A stretch of DNA of 64,000 nt from Tardiphaga sp. vice304 (GTDB lineage Bacteria > Pseudomonadota > Alphaproteobacteria > Rhizobiales > Xanthobacteraceae): the NCBI RefSeq assembly GCF_007018905.1, contig NZ_CP041402.1, positions 3,646,001 to 3,710,000 of the forward strand. Reading direction: 5' to 3'. This document shows, in pieces, positions 8,987 through 19,813 of the stretch. Each line of letters begins with the position of its first letter. The stretch's first letter is position 1. A program made the position numbers and the translations under genes. The notes beneath the pieces were generated by a model that did not search any database, was not told the origin of the DNA, and worked only from the letters and a program-made list of their open reading frames with translations.

Positions 8987-10179
8987 GCCCGCGCCAGCTT
9001 CCGATCATCCTGGCCCTGGGCACGACCCAGACGCTGGCCTGGGCGTCCAGCTACTATCTCCCCGCCATTCTCGCCGATCCGATCGCGCATGATCTCGGGA
9101 TTTCCAGCAACTGGCTGTTCGCGGCGTTCTCCGCGTCGCTGGTGATCTCGGCCCTGCTCGGCCCGCGCGTCGGCCGGCAGATCGATCTGTTCGGCGGCCG
9201 CCAGGTGCTGTCGGCCTCCAACATCATTCTGGCAGCCGGGCTCGCCGTGCTCGGCCTCGCCGGCTCGATCCCGGTTCTGATCGTGGCGTGGCTGCTGCTC
9301 GGAATCGGCATGGGGCTCGGGCTCTATGACGCCGCCTTCGCGGCGCTGGGGAGAATCTACGGCAACGAGGCGCGGCGCTCGATCACCGGGATCACGCTGC
9401 TGGCAGGCCTCGCCAGCACCGTCGGCTGGCCGTTGACGGCCTGGGGCCTGTCGACGATCGGCTGGCGCGAGACGTGTTTTGCCTGGGCAGCGGCGCATAT
9501 TCTGCTCGGCCTGCCGCTCAACCTGATCTTCCTTCCCGCCATCAAGGGCGCCAAGGCCGCGGCCGTGACCGCGATCAAGCCGCAGGTGCCGATCGACCGC
9601 ACCATGGTGTTGCTGGCCTTTGCCTTTGCCGCGGCATGGACCGTCACCGGCGCGATGGCGGCGCATCTGCCGCGCATCATGGAGGCCGCCGGCGCCACGC
9701 CGCTGCAGGCGATCAGCGCCGGCATGCTGATCGGGCCCGCGCAGGTGATCGCGCGGATCTTCGAGGCCGGTTTTCTCAGCCGCTATCATCCGCTGCTCTC
9801 GACGCGGCTGGCGTGCCTGACGCATCCGCTCGGCGTCGGCATCCTGGCGCTGTTCGGCGGCGGCGCGGCCGGCGTGTTCGCGCTGTTTCACGGCGCCGGC
9901 AACGGCGTCCTCACCATCGCGCGCGGCACGCTGCCGCTGGCGATCTTCGGGCCCAGAGATTACGGCTATCGCCTGGGGCTGCTCGGCGCGCCGTCGCGGA
10001 TGGCGCAGGCGGCAGCCCCCTTGGCGTTCGGCCTGTTGATCGACGTGATCGGTAGCCGCGTGCTGATCGTGTCGTCGGCGCTTAGCCTGTCGGCGCTGCT
10101 GGCGCTGCTGCTGCTGCGCGCCGTGCCGCAGCGCATCCCGAACACTGCTTCGGGAATTGCGGAACCAGACGCGCGTTAG
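8983..10179 (+). CDS. MFS transporter, partner of the ArsR regulator
   Basis: 398 residues with about twelve hydrophobic segments, beginning MSPRQLPIILALGTTQTLAW. ATG overlaps the stop of the ArsR-family gene (ATGA). The motif GPRVGRQIDLFGGRQVL near residues 59-75 is the MFS loop 2-3 signature. ArsR-MFS pairs are known among arsenical efflux systems (for example ArsK- or ArsJ-like), so export of an arsenic species or another toxic compound controlled by the upstream repressor is a reasonable inference. Substrate not readable. Confidence 0.85.
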   Translation: MSPRQLPIILALGTTQTLAWASSYYLPAILADPIAHDLGISSNWLFAAFSASLVISALLGPRVGRQIDLFGGRQVLSASNIILAAGLAVLGLAGSIPVLIVAWLLLGIGMGLGLYDAAFAALGRIYGNEARRSITGITLLAGLASTVGWPLTAWGLSTIGWRETCFAWAAAHILLGLPLNLIFLPAIKGAKAAAVTAIKPQVPIDRTMVLLAFAFAAAWTVTGAMAAHLPRIMEAAGATPLQAISAGMLIGPAQVIARIFEAGFLSRYHPLLSTRLACLTHPLGVGILALFGGGAAGVFALFHGAGNGVLTIARGTLPLAIFGPRDYGYRLGLLGAPSRMAQAAAPLAFGLLIDVIGSRVLIVSSALSLSALLALLLLRAVPQRIPNTASGIAEPDAR

Positions 10180-10433
10180 CCTGGCAGATCGCGCTGAGAT
10201 CTGCTTCGAAGCGCTTTATTAGCGGCGATCCCGGGAAGTTGCGCAGGTCGTCGCTGCCGATATGCCATGCCGCCCGGAAATAGTCGTCAACGTCGAATAG
10301 CAGCGCGCTCTCAAGCGACCTGTGCATCAAGCACAACCTGCTGAACCGATGACTTTTGACATTCGCACGGTGACCTGAGCCCCTGAACTTCCGCCAAAAA
10401 TGGGTAGAATCCGTCACCTGAAGGGAGACGGAG

Positions 10434-10697
10434 ATGAAGCAGTCGAGGTTCACGGAAGAGCGGATCATCGCGATCCTGCGGGAGCACGAGGCAGGCTCAA
10501 AGACCGGGGACGTTTGTCGCAAGCACGGGATCAGCAGCGCGACGTTCTACAAATGGAAGGCGAAGTATGGTGGGCTCGATGTGTCGGAGGCCCGCCGCCT
10601 GAAGGTTCTGACCGACGAGAATGCCAAGCTAAAAAAGCTGCTGGCCGAAGCGATGCTCGACAACGCCATGTTGAAGGATCTCAATTCAAAAAAATGA
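10434..10697 (+). CDS. IS3-family transposase OrfA
   Basis: The 87-residue protein contains an N-terminal helix-turn-helix (TEERIIAILREHEAGSKTGD, then HGISSATFYKWKAKYGG) and a leucine-zipper-like C-terminus (LTDENAKLKKLLAEAMLD). It binds the IS ends. It terminates at tga directly after an A7 run (10688-10694), where a -1 slip would fuse it to OrfB. Confidence 0.93.
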   Translation: MKQSRFTEERIIAILREHEAGSKTGDVCRKHGISSATFYKWKAKYGGLDVSEARRLKVLTDENAKLKKLLAEAMLDNAMLKDLNSKK

Positions 10698-11629
10698 TGA
10701 CGCCCGTCGCGAAGCGACAAGCTGTGGCTCACCTTTGTTCAAGTTTTGAGGTCAGCCAGCGGCGGGCGTGTGCGGTCATCGGAGCGGATCGAACCTCGGT
10801 ACGCTATCGCAGCGTGCGGCCCGACGATGTTGTCATTCGCGCGAGGTTGCGCGAACTGGCCAATATCAGACGGCGGTTTGGCTACCGTCGCCTGCTCCTA
10901 CTGTTGCGCATCGATGGCGTTTCGATCAATCACAAGAAGCTGCGGCGTCTGTACGCCGAGGAGCGGCTTCAGGTTCGACGGCGTGGTGGTCGCAAGAAAG
11001 CGCTGGGAACAAGGGCTCCGATGACGTTGCCCCAAGGTCCCAACCATCGCTGGTCGCTCGACTTTGTCAGCGACACGCTGACCGACAGCCGGCGCTTCCG
11101 CATGCTGGCCGTGGTGGACGACTTCACCCGCGAGTGCATCGCATTGGTTGCCGATACGTCGCTCTCGGGCACAAGGGTCGGCCGAGAGCTCGATGCGGTG
11201 ATCGCCCGGCGTGGTCCCCCGCTAACGATCGTCAGCGATAACGGTACCGAATTTACCAGCATGGCCATCTTGCGATGGTCACAGCAGACCAGGATCGAAT
11301 GGCACTACATCGCACCAGGCAAGCCGCAGCAGAACGCATTCGTAGAAAGCTTCAATGGGCGCCTGCGCGACGAACTCCTGAACGAGACGTTGTTCTCGTC
11401 CCTCAACCATGCCCGCGAAGTCCTTGCTGAATGGCAGGACGACTACAACACCGTCCGCCCTCACAGCGCGATCGGCAATCTTCCACCGGCTACCTATGCC
11501 AAGCTCCACGCGTCCGACATGCAACGGGACGGACCGCATGAGCTGATTTGGGGCTCCGCGCCCCGTCCCGTTGCATCACCGAGCCACACAGGCTCAAATG
11601 ATCAAAGGATTCTTCCCATCGCTGGATGA
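10694..11629 (+). CDS. IS3-family transposase OrfB (DDE integrase)
   Basis: The frame enters from the A-run shared with orfA; internal starts at 10694 (atgatg) would permit separate synthesis. DDE residues are seen in WSLDFVSD, SDNGTEF and NAFVESFNGRLRDE, in the family order and spacing, followed by YNTVRPHSAIGNLPP. The reading frame continues to 11629, slightly inside the right inverted repeat. It catalyses copy-out transposition of the element as the OrfAB fusion. Confidence 0.93.
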   Translation: MMTPVAKRQAVAHLCSSFEVSQRRACAVIGADRTSVRYRSVRPDDVVIRARLRELANIRRRFGYRRLLLLLRIDGVSINHKKLRRLYAEERLQVRRRGGRKKALGTRAPMTLPQGPNHRWSLDFVSDTLTDSRRFRMLAVVDDFTRECIALVADTSLSGTRVGRELDAVIARRGPPLTIVSDNGTEFTSMAILRWSQQTRIEWHYIAPGKPQQNAFVESFNGRLRDELLNETLFSSLNHAREVLAEWQDDYNTVRPHSAIGNLPPATYAKLHASDMQRDGPHELIWGSAPRPVASPSHTGSNDQRILPIAG

Positions 11630-11679
11630 AGCTTGGGGCTCAGGTCAACGGCTACGCAGCGACAGGATGATGCGCTATC

Positions 11680-13011
11680 ATGACTGTCATCATCCAAGAA
11701 GGAAAACACGTGTTATCTCTCGAACTCGGGATCATCACGGTCCTGATCGTCATCAACGGCCTGCTCGCGATGTCCGAGCTGGCGATCGTATCGGCCCGTC
11801 CGGCGCGCCTCGCCGCTCTCGTGGAGAAAGGCGTCAGGGGCTCCCGCCGCGCTCTGGCGCTGGCGTCCGATCCCGGAAAATTCCTTTCCACCGTTCAGAT
11901 AGGCATCACGCTGATCGGCGTGCTGTCCGGCGCGATCTCGGGCGCGACGCTGGGCCAGCGGCTCACCGAGTTCCTGCTCGGCGTCGGCGTCTCCAAGGGC
12001 CTCGCCGATACGCTGGGCGTCGGCATCGTCGTCAGCCTGATCACCTATGCGTCGCTGATCATCGGCGAGCTGGTTCCCAAGCAGATCGCGCTGCGCGATC
12101 CCGAGGCGGTCGCCGTGCGCGTCGCTCCGGCGATGGTGCTGCTGGCGAAGATCTCGCTGCCGCTCGTATGGCTGCTGGATCGTTCCGGCAAGGCATTGCT
12201 GTGGCTGCTCGGCCAGCGCGGCGACGCGGAGGAAAAGATCAGCGAAGACGAAATCCGCTCGCTGGTCACCGAAGCCGAAACGGCGGGTGTGCTGGAACCC
12301 GGCGAGAAGGAAATGATCGCCGGCGTGATGCGGCTCGGCGACCTGCCGGTCGGCGCGGTGATGACGCCGCGCCATGAAGTGGCGATGATCGACCTGGCCG
12401 ACGAGATCGCCGACATTTTCGCGCAGCTGCGCGACAGCAGCCATTCGCGCTTTGCGGTGTTCGACGGCAATCGTGATTCCGCGGTGGGCATCATCCAGGC
12501 CAAGGACCTGCTCGATGTGTATCTGTCCGGCCAGACGCCGGACCTGCGCGCGCTGGTGCGCGAGGCGCCGGTGATCCCGGACTCGGTGGATGCCCGCGAC
12601 GTCGTCGCCATCCTCAGGGACTCGCCGGTACATATGGGCCTCGTGCACGACGAATACGGCGTGTTCCAGGGCGTCGTGACCTCGGCCGATATTCTGGAGT
12701 CGATCGTCGGCTCGTTCCATACCGAGGACGGACCGGCCGAAGCGCCGTACCATCAGCGGGAAGATGGCAGCTATCTGATATCAGGCTGGATGCCGGCGGT
12801 GGACTTTGCCGAGCTGCTCCACATCGAGCTGCCGCTGCAACAGCGACCGTACCAGACCTTCGCGGGGTTCCTGCTGCAGGAATTCGGCAAGATTCCCGAC
12901 GAGGGCGATCACGTCGTGGCGCACGGGTGGCGCTTCGAAGTGATGGACCTCGACGGCCGCCGCATCGACAAGGTGCTGGCGAGCCAGGTGGAAGAAGTTG
13001 CGCTGGGGTAG
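11680..13011 (+). CDS. TlyC/CorC-like membrane protein (CNNM-CBS-CorC domains)
   Basis: 443 residues. An N-terminal DUF21/CNNM domain with three to four helices begins LELGIITVLIVINGLLAMSE; a CBS pair follows (AVMTPRHEVAMIDLADEIAD and DVVAILRDSPVHMGLVHDEY); the C-terminal CorC_HlyC domain is about residues 355-443. The family is linked to Mg/Co efflux and haemolysin-like annotations. ATG 11680 is used; GTG at 11710 with aagaagga is an alternative. The 3' 249 bases are repeated at 20937-21185, so the C-terminal domain may be a transferred allele. The IS element 33 bases upstream likely alters transcription. Confidence 0.9.
   Translation: MTVIIQEGKHVLSLELGIITVLIVINGLLAMSELAIVSARPARLAALVEKGVRGSRRALALASDPGKFLSTVQIGITLIGVLSGAISGATLGQRLTEFLLGVGVSKGLADTLGVGIVVSLITYASLIIGELVPKQIALRDPEAVAVRVAPAMVLLAKISLPLVWLLDRSGKALLWLLGQRGDAEEKISEDEIRSLVTEAETAGVLEPGEKEMIAGVMRLGDLPVGAVMTPRHEVAMIDLADEIADIFAQLRDSSHSRFAVFDGNRDSAVGIIQAKDLLDVYLSGQTPDLRALVREAPVIPDSVDARDVVAILRDSPVHMGLVHDEYGVFQGVVTSADILESIVGSFHTEDGPAEAPYHQREDGSYLISGWMPAVDFAELLHIELPLQQRPYQTFAGFLLQEFGKIPDEGDHVVAHGWRFEVMDLDGRRIDKVLASQVEEVALG
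12763..13011 (+). repeat. Direct repeat, left copy (3' end of TlyC/CorC-like gene)
   Basis: This stretch matches 20937-21185 with a constant offset of 8174 and about 14 mismatches by my reading (about 94% identity). Homology stops at the stop codon on one side and around codon 362 on the other. The two copies bracket the accessory island. Confidence 0.85.
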
Positions 13012-13050
13012 TTGCATCGCTCACTATATCGACTCCGAATGCACCGCCAC

Positions 13051-13475
13051 TCAAATTGCGCCTTTCGAACTTAGACGTGGAAAGCGATCCATATTCCAAA
13101 GGCTTGCTATCAGTCCTCGCTCATCAGGACTTATAATCTGCGTTCGTGTTAGATCCTCCAAATCGTCCACCCGTTTCAGAATTTCGCGCCTAGCTTCCAG
13201 AGTAAAAGGGCCAAGACCCTCATTTCCGCTTCTTCGCTTCTCCCACCTCTTAGAGGGATTATTTCGAAATTCTGATAGCCAGTCGCGAAAGTTCAGGAAG
13301 GGCAGCAGTTCAAGATGCCCCGCTCTGATCAACTCTTTAGCCGATTTATCCTTTCTCACTACAGTGCAAGTCCAGCAACCGAACCGACCGGATGAACATG
13401 GGGGAGCTTGAGGCGATTTAATGATTGGGCACTCGCCAGAAGCGCCTCGATATAGAGTTTCGAGCGTCGACGGAT
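13051..13475 (-). pseudogene. dndC-like gene, 3' fragment
   Basis: Minus-strand segment encoding the C-terminal 140 residues: DPSTLETLYRGASGECP, then GRFGCWTCTVVRKDKSAKEL and FLNFRDWLSEFRN. These cysteine motifs are those of DndC, the PAPS-reductase-like, [4Fe-4S] protein of DNA phosphorothioation. Stop is at 13051-13053, 40 bases from the convergent TlyC/CorC-like stop. It is cut from the rest of the gene by the IS at 13480-14747; joining at the CTAG duplication restores the frame. Confidence 0.85.
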
Positions 13476-13479
13476 CTAG

Positions 13480-14747
13480 CAGTTTGCTGAAAAATCCCTC
13501 GCGGCGGCGTTCATTTCCTGATTCAATTTGGTCGAGAATCGGTGGAGGTCGGCATGCGCGGGACATTCGAGGATCAAGGCGGGCTGTTTTCATATATCTC
13601 GCCGGATGCGCGGGTGCCCCAGAACCATCCGCTGAGGAAAGTCCGGGCGCTAGTCCGTGATGTGCTGGGCGAGATGAGCCGCAGCTTTTCCAGCCTCTAT
13701 GCGAAGGAAGGTCGTCCGTCGATCCCGCCTGAGCAATTGCTCAGCGCGCTGCTGCTGCAGGTGTTCTATGGCATCCGCTCGGAACGCCAGCTGATGGAGC
13801 AACTGGACTACAATCTATTGTATCGCTGGTTCGTGGGGCTGTCGCCGGACGACCGGGTCTGGAACCCGACCACCTTCACGAAGAACCGCGAGCGACTGCA
13901 GAACGGCGACGTGTTCACGAAGTTCATGACCAGGCTTCTGAACCTCGCCGAGGTCAAGGCGCTGTTGTCGGACGAGCATTTCTCGGTGGACGGCACGCTG
14001 ATCGAAGCCTGGGCTTCCCACAAGAGCTTCCGCCCCAAGGACGGCAGTGACGGCGACGACGGCACCAACTTCCATGGCCAGACCCGCAAAAACGACACCC
14101 ATGCCTCCACCAGCGATCCCGACAGCCGGCTCTACCGCAAGGCCACCGGCCGCGAGGCCAGGCTCTGCTACATGGGCCATGCCACCATGGAGAACCGCAA
14201 TGGTCTGGCGGTCGCCGGGATGGTGACGCATGCCAGCGGCACCGCCGAGCGTCGCGCCGCGGAGAAGATGCTCAAGGCCAAGGCCAAACAGGCCGGCCGG
14301 CGCATCACCGCCGGCGCGGACAAGGCCTATGACACCGCCGATCATGTCGCCAATCTGCGCGCCATCGAGGTGACGCCGCATGTGACGCAGAACAATACAA
14401 TCGGCAAGACCGGCCGCAGCCGTCGCAGCGCGATCGACGAGCGAACCACCCGCCACGAGGGCTATGGTATGTCGCAGACACGGCGCGCGATGATCGAATG
14501 CATCTTCGGATGGGGCAAGCAACACGGCACGATGCGCAAGACCAAACATCGCGGCATCGGCGCTGTCGCCGCCGACTTCATGCTCAACCTAATCGCCTAC
14601 AACCTGATCCGCATTCCAAAACTGCTCGCCGCATAGCTTCCACGCCGTCCAGGCGACGACGCGCGACGCCCGATCAGCTAACTACACCACCATCGCGCCT
14701 GTCCGCTGGAAAGAAAATAGTCGGATTTTGGGTTTTTCAGCGGACTG
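13480..14747 (+). mobile_element. IS5-family element inserted in the dndC-like gene
   Basis: Imperfect terminal repeats cagtttgctgaaaaat (13480-13495) and, as complement, cagtccgctgaaaaac (14732-14747). The 4-base ctag occurs at 13476-13479 and 14748-14751, a typical target duplication. Length is 1268 bases, with a single transposase gene. Confidence 0.92.
13554..14636 (+). CDS. IS5-family transposase
   Basis: Around 360 residues starting MRGTFEDQGGLFSYISPDAR. The DDE signature is visible as FSVDGTLIEAW, GADKAYDTADH and RRAMIECIFGWGK, followed by NLIAYNLIRIPKLLA. A start four codons upstream (GTG 13542) is possible. The protein is full length with no frameshift, so the insertion looks recent. 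It faces opposite to the dndC-like gene it interrupts. Confidence 0.92.
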   Translation: MRGTFEDQGGLFSYISPDARVPQNHPLRKVRALVRDVLGEMSRSFSSLYAKEGRPSIPPEQLLSALLLQVFYGIRSERQLMEQLDYNLLYRWFVGLSPDDRVWNPTTFTKNRERLQNGDVFTKFMTRLLNLAEVKALLSDEHFSVDGTLIEAWASHKSFRPKDGSDGDDGTNFHGQTRKNDTHASTSDPDSRLYRKATGREARLCYMGHATMENRNGLAVAGMVTHASGTAERRAAEKMLKAKAKQAGRRITAGADKAYDTADHVANLRAIEVTPHVTQNNTIGKTGRSRRSAIDERTTRHEGYGMSQTRRAMIECIFGWGKQHGTMRKTKHRGIGAVAADFMLNLIAYNLIRIPKLLAA

Positions 14748-14751
14748 CTAG

Positions 14752-15162
14752 TGATGTCGGCGTCGAAAGACCGAAGATGGCATCCCAGACCTCGGACACA
14801 TTCAGTTCGACAATCGGAAGGAAGAGGTCATAATCCCCCTTACCCTCACGTTGCTTTTGCCAATACAGATTGGCGCTTTTAGCTAGGGAGCGATCCCTTT
14901 GCTGACTCTCGGCAGCGCGTAGGCCGAGTATAACAACTGTATTTGCGGGATCATGGCGCGCAATAAAAGCAGAAACAGGCTTTATTCTCAGACCCGTTGT
15001 GCACCATCGAAAATTATTCGTCGGAGGCGGATAACCCCTGCCAATTATTTTCACAAAGAATCTATCGTGTAGTGGGGACTTAAGTACATGCGTTTTAAAA
15101 CTTGCGGATAATCCACCCAATTCTTGATTTAATTTACCAAAAAGGCCGCGAACGTATGCGTC
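14752..15162 (-). pseudogene. dndC-like gene, middle fragment
   Basis: Minus-strand frame encoding DAYVRGLFGKLNQELGGL, then FFVKIIGRGYPPP, NNFRWCTTGLRIKPV and VVILGLRAAESQQRDRSL. The RWCT and GLRAAES-R motifs are those of PAPS-reductase/DndC proteins. Flanked by IS elements on both sides (TAA duplication at 15163-15165, CTAG duplication at 14748-14751). The DNA is clearly AT-richer than the surrounding chromosome, consistent with foreign origin. Confidence 0.85.
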
Positions 15163-15165
15163 TAA

Positions 15166-16100
15166 GAGGCTGACTGAAAAAGAAGCTGAGTGATTTCAGC
15201 CAGTTGTGATTCCTTCGGATTTGCGAAGATTCGAGGGAGAGCACGATGGTCTGGACTGAAATCACCCGCCGACACTATAGGCGGGCGAGCTTGCGATATG
15301 AAAGCGATACGACGGATGCCGAGTGGTTTGTGATGGAGCCGCTTCTGCCGCCTGCTTCGGCGCTCGGTCGCCCGCGTGCGACAGATATGCGAACGGTGAT
15401 GGATGCGATCCTGTATATTGCGTCGACCGGCTGCCAATGGCGGCAGTTGCCCAAGGATTTCCCGCCCTACTCGACGGTGCAGGGCTATTTCTACGCGTGG
15501 TCGCGCGGCGGACTGTTTGCGTCGCTGAACTACACGCTCGTGATGGCCTCGCGCGAGGCGGCTGGCCGAGAGGCGAGCCCAACGGCCGGAGTGATTGACA
15601 GCCAGTCGGTGAAAACCACGGAAAGCGGCGGCCCCCGGGGCTATGATGCAGGTAAGAAAATCAAGGGCCGCAAGCGCCACATCGTCACCGACACGCAAGG
15701 AAACTTGGTCGGGCTGGTCGTGCACGAAGCCAGCATTCAGGACCGTGATGGTGCCCCGTGCGTTCTTGCTTCGATACGTTATCGCTATCCGTGGCTGCGC
15801 CATATTTTTGCCGATGGTGGCTATGCCGGAGATAAGCTGCGTCAAGCTTTGAAGCGCATCGGCAATTGGACGATAGAAATCATAAAACGATCCGACAGGG
15901 AGCAGGGCTTCGAAATCCTACCGCGCCGATGGGTCGTCGAACGAACGTTCGGATGGCTCGGTCGCTGCCGCAGATTGGCAAAGGACTTCGAGACCACAAT
16001 CGCCAGCGCCGTTGCCTGGGCGTTCGTCGCTCACATTCGCGTCCTTATAAGACGGCTTGCAAAAGCCTGAAATCAAACGAATTCATTATGAGTCAGACTC
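15166..16100 (+). mobile_element. Second IS5-family element inserted in the dndC-like gene
   Basis: Ends gaggctgact (15166-15175) and complement gagtctgact (16091-16100) form short inverted repeats, with taa duplicated at 15163-15165 and 16101-16103. The 935-base length, the TNA-type duplication and the transposase type fit the IS1031/IS427-like part of the IS5 family. It is different from the IS at 13480. Confidence 0.9.
15246..16070 (+). CDS. IS5-family transposase (IS1031/IS427-like)
   Basis: 274 residues in a single frame. Recognisable blocks: TDAEWFVMEPLLPPA near the N-terminus, GCQWRQLPKDFPPYSTVQGY, catalytic AGVIDSQSVKTTE, the KGRKRHIVTDTQG strand, FADGGYAGDK, and RWVVERTFGWLGRCRRLAKD with the final Glu. 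All three acidic residues are intact, so the element could still move. Confidence 0.92.
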   Translation: MVWTEITRRHYRRASLRYESDTTDAEWFVMEPLLPPASALGRPRATDMRTVMDAILYIASTGCQWRQLPKDFPPYSTVQGYFYAWSRGGLFASLNYTLVMASREAAGREASPTAGVIDSQSVKTTESGGPRGYDAGKKIKGRKRHIVTDTQGNLVGLVVHEASIQDRDGAPCVLASIRYRYPWLRHIFADGGYAGDKLRQALKRIGNWTIEIIKRSDREQGFEILPRRWVVERTFGWLGRCRRLAKDFETTIASAVAWAFVAHIRVLIRRLAKA

Positions 16101-16316
16101 TAAGATCGGATTCTCAACTCCAGTATCACAGTATATTACTGTTACGCTAGCCAAGGAAATGCGAGCTTTTTTATAAGCAGCCAAAAATATCTTTAGAGCA
16201 GCAGATGAATCCTTTCCACCTGAGAACGCTAGTATCCAATTAGCTGTCGCACGCTGGCGTATTGCTTCAACCGTGCTATCGATCGCTTTCAACACCGGAT
16301 CATTGGTCAAGAGCAT
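16101..16316 (-). pseudogene. dndC-like gene, 5' fragment
   Basis: Minus-strand start MLLTNDPVLKAIDSTVEA; then WILAFSGGKDSSAALKIF, the PP-loop SGGKDSS that binds ATP in PAPS reductases and DndC, and VTVIYCDTGVENPIL. After the insertion the frame stops within the IS end. With both IS elements and one copy of each target duplication removed, the three pieces total 1056 bases, exactly 352 codons including the stop. Canonical DndC proteins are longer, so this is a short relative. Loss of function is inferred from the interruption. Confidence 0.85.
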
Positions 16317-16818
16317 TGAGTCTTTTTTCTACACTGGTCCTGTATTTCAACCCAATTATCTCAAGCTGCTCTATTGCAATTTCCACTTGCCTTTTAGTAC
16401 AGACGATCGAACCGAATATAGAAACCGCAACAATAATCAAGAAAATCATAGCTGCAGGAAACGCCTCCTCCAACCCTATAAAGTAAAATGCCAACGCCAC
16501 GAGAAAGAAAATCAACGCTATAACCGTCGAGTCCGCACAAGAGGACCAGACAGCACCGTTAGCGTAGGCGAGACTTCTTTTCTGCTTCAAGCTTTCATCT
16601 TGGTCGATAAGGGTGAAAAATAACGACCTTAAATTCTTCCAAGTATAACGCTCGGGTTGGTCGGGATAACCGCTGATTGACACCAGCCCTTGTCTAATAC
16701 TTTCACTAATTTTCTTATGATGCGTTGCGTTTGCCCAACGCCGGAACGGAGTTATATAATCAAGTGCTCCTGGCACAATTATTGAGGGCAGAAATTCAGC
16801 CTTGCTAAAGTCTGGCAA
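16300..16818 (-). CDS. Two-helix membrane protein of unknown family, upstream of dndC-like gene
   Basis: 172 residues if the TTG at 16816-16818 starts it; no ATG with a good ribosome site is seen upstream, and a stop lies about 20 codons further up, so the N-terminus is uncertain. Hydrophobic segments at about 97-114 and 119-139 form a hairpin, followed by a charged, coiled-coil-like tail (QVEIAIEQLEIIGLKYRTSV). It ends 17 bases inside the dndC-like start, implying cotranscription and a shared function. I do not recognise the family. GC is low compared with the host. Confidence 0.6.
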   Translation of the reverse strand: MPDFSKAEFLPSIIVPGALDYITPFRRWANATHHKKISESIRQGLVSISGYPDQPERYTWKNLRSLFFTLIDQDESLKQKRSLAYANGAVWSSCADSTVIALIFFLVALAFYFIGLEEAFPAAMIFLIIVAVSIFGSIVCTKRQVEIAIEQLEIIGLKYRTSVEKRLNALDQ

Positions 16819-16938
16819 TGTGGTGGTCCACCACCCTGTGACCCCCCCCCAATAGCTTAGCGTAAATCAAAATGATGGCTGCCGTGAAGTGCTCCCCAAA
16901 ACTAGGCCAGCCGGAGCTGGAATTTTCCGGGGTTAGGC

Positions 16939-17170
16939 TCATGCCGGCGGGGGCGCCGATGAGCCATTCAACAGCGATATCGGCGCCTTGTTACCGATCG
17001 CGCTATGTGGCCGGACTTCGTTGTAGTCTCTACGCCAATCCTCCATTTTCTGCCGTGCGTCGTCAAGGCTCAGTAACCAGTGCGTGTTCAGGCATTCGCT
17101 TCTGAACTTGCCGTTGAAGGATTCGATGAAGCTGTTGTCCGTCGGCTTGCCTGGCCGCGAGAAGTCCAGC
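16939..17170 (-). pseudogene. IS3-family OrfB, 3' fragment
   Basis: Minus-strand frame LDFSRPGKPTDNSFIESFNG, with the third catalytic Glu in FIESFNG, then DWRRDYNEVRPHSAIGNKAP; stop at 16939-16941. It continues the OrfB frame of 19814-20421 once the IS21-family element and one tccagc duplication are removed. Confidence 0.85.
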
Positions 17171-17309
17171 TGTAGCGCGTCAATCTGGATGGGAAGCGCG
17201 ACAATCAGGATGGCAATTTAGCGGTCGCGGCGTGGGGATGATTGTCGCGGCCTGACGATAACGCAAGTGATAATTGCGTGTCGTGGAGTTGATTGTCGTG
17301 GAGCGACAA

Positions 17310-19768
<2,459 letters not shown>

Positions 19769-19813
19769 TCATCCTGATTGTCGCGGGATTCTCATCCTGA
19801 TTGTCGCGCTACA

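Larger units (their letters stand above)
10371..11647 (+). mobile_element. Complete IS3-family element (IS407-like group)
   Basis: Both ends share tgacctgagcccc as inverted repeats (10371-10383; complement at 11635-11647). The 4-base sequence acgg flanks it on both sides (10367-10370 and 11648-11651), the target duplication expected for this group. Length is 1277 bases. It carries orfA and orfB with a -1 frameshift region. All catalytic residues are visible, so it may be active. It landed 33 bases before the start of the TlyC/CorC-like gene, probably separating that gene from its promoter. Confidence 0.93.

Noticed and set aside
10082..10327. Minus-strand frame reading MHRSLESALLFDVDDYFRAA after the MFS gene
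   Set aside because: It looks partly protein-like but overlaps the 3' end of the MFS gene and degenerates into an Ala-rich shadow; no ribosome site or known family.
16848..16858. Run of C residues near the end of the membrane protein gene
   Set aside because: Could be a slippery phase-variation tract, but it lies upstream of the likely start and no alternative frame gains a plausible protein.
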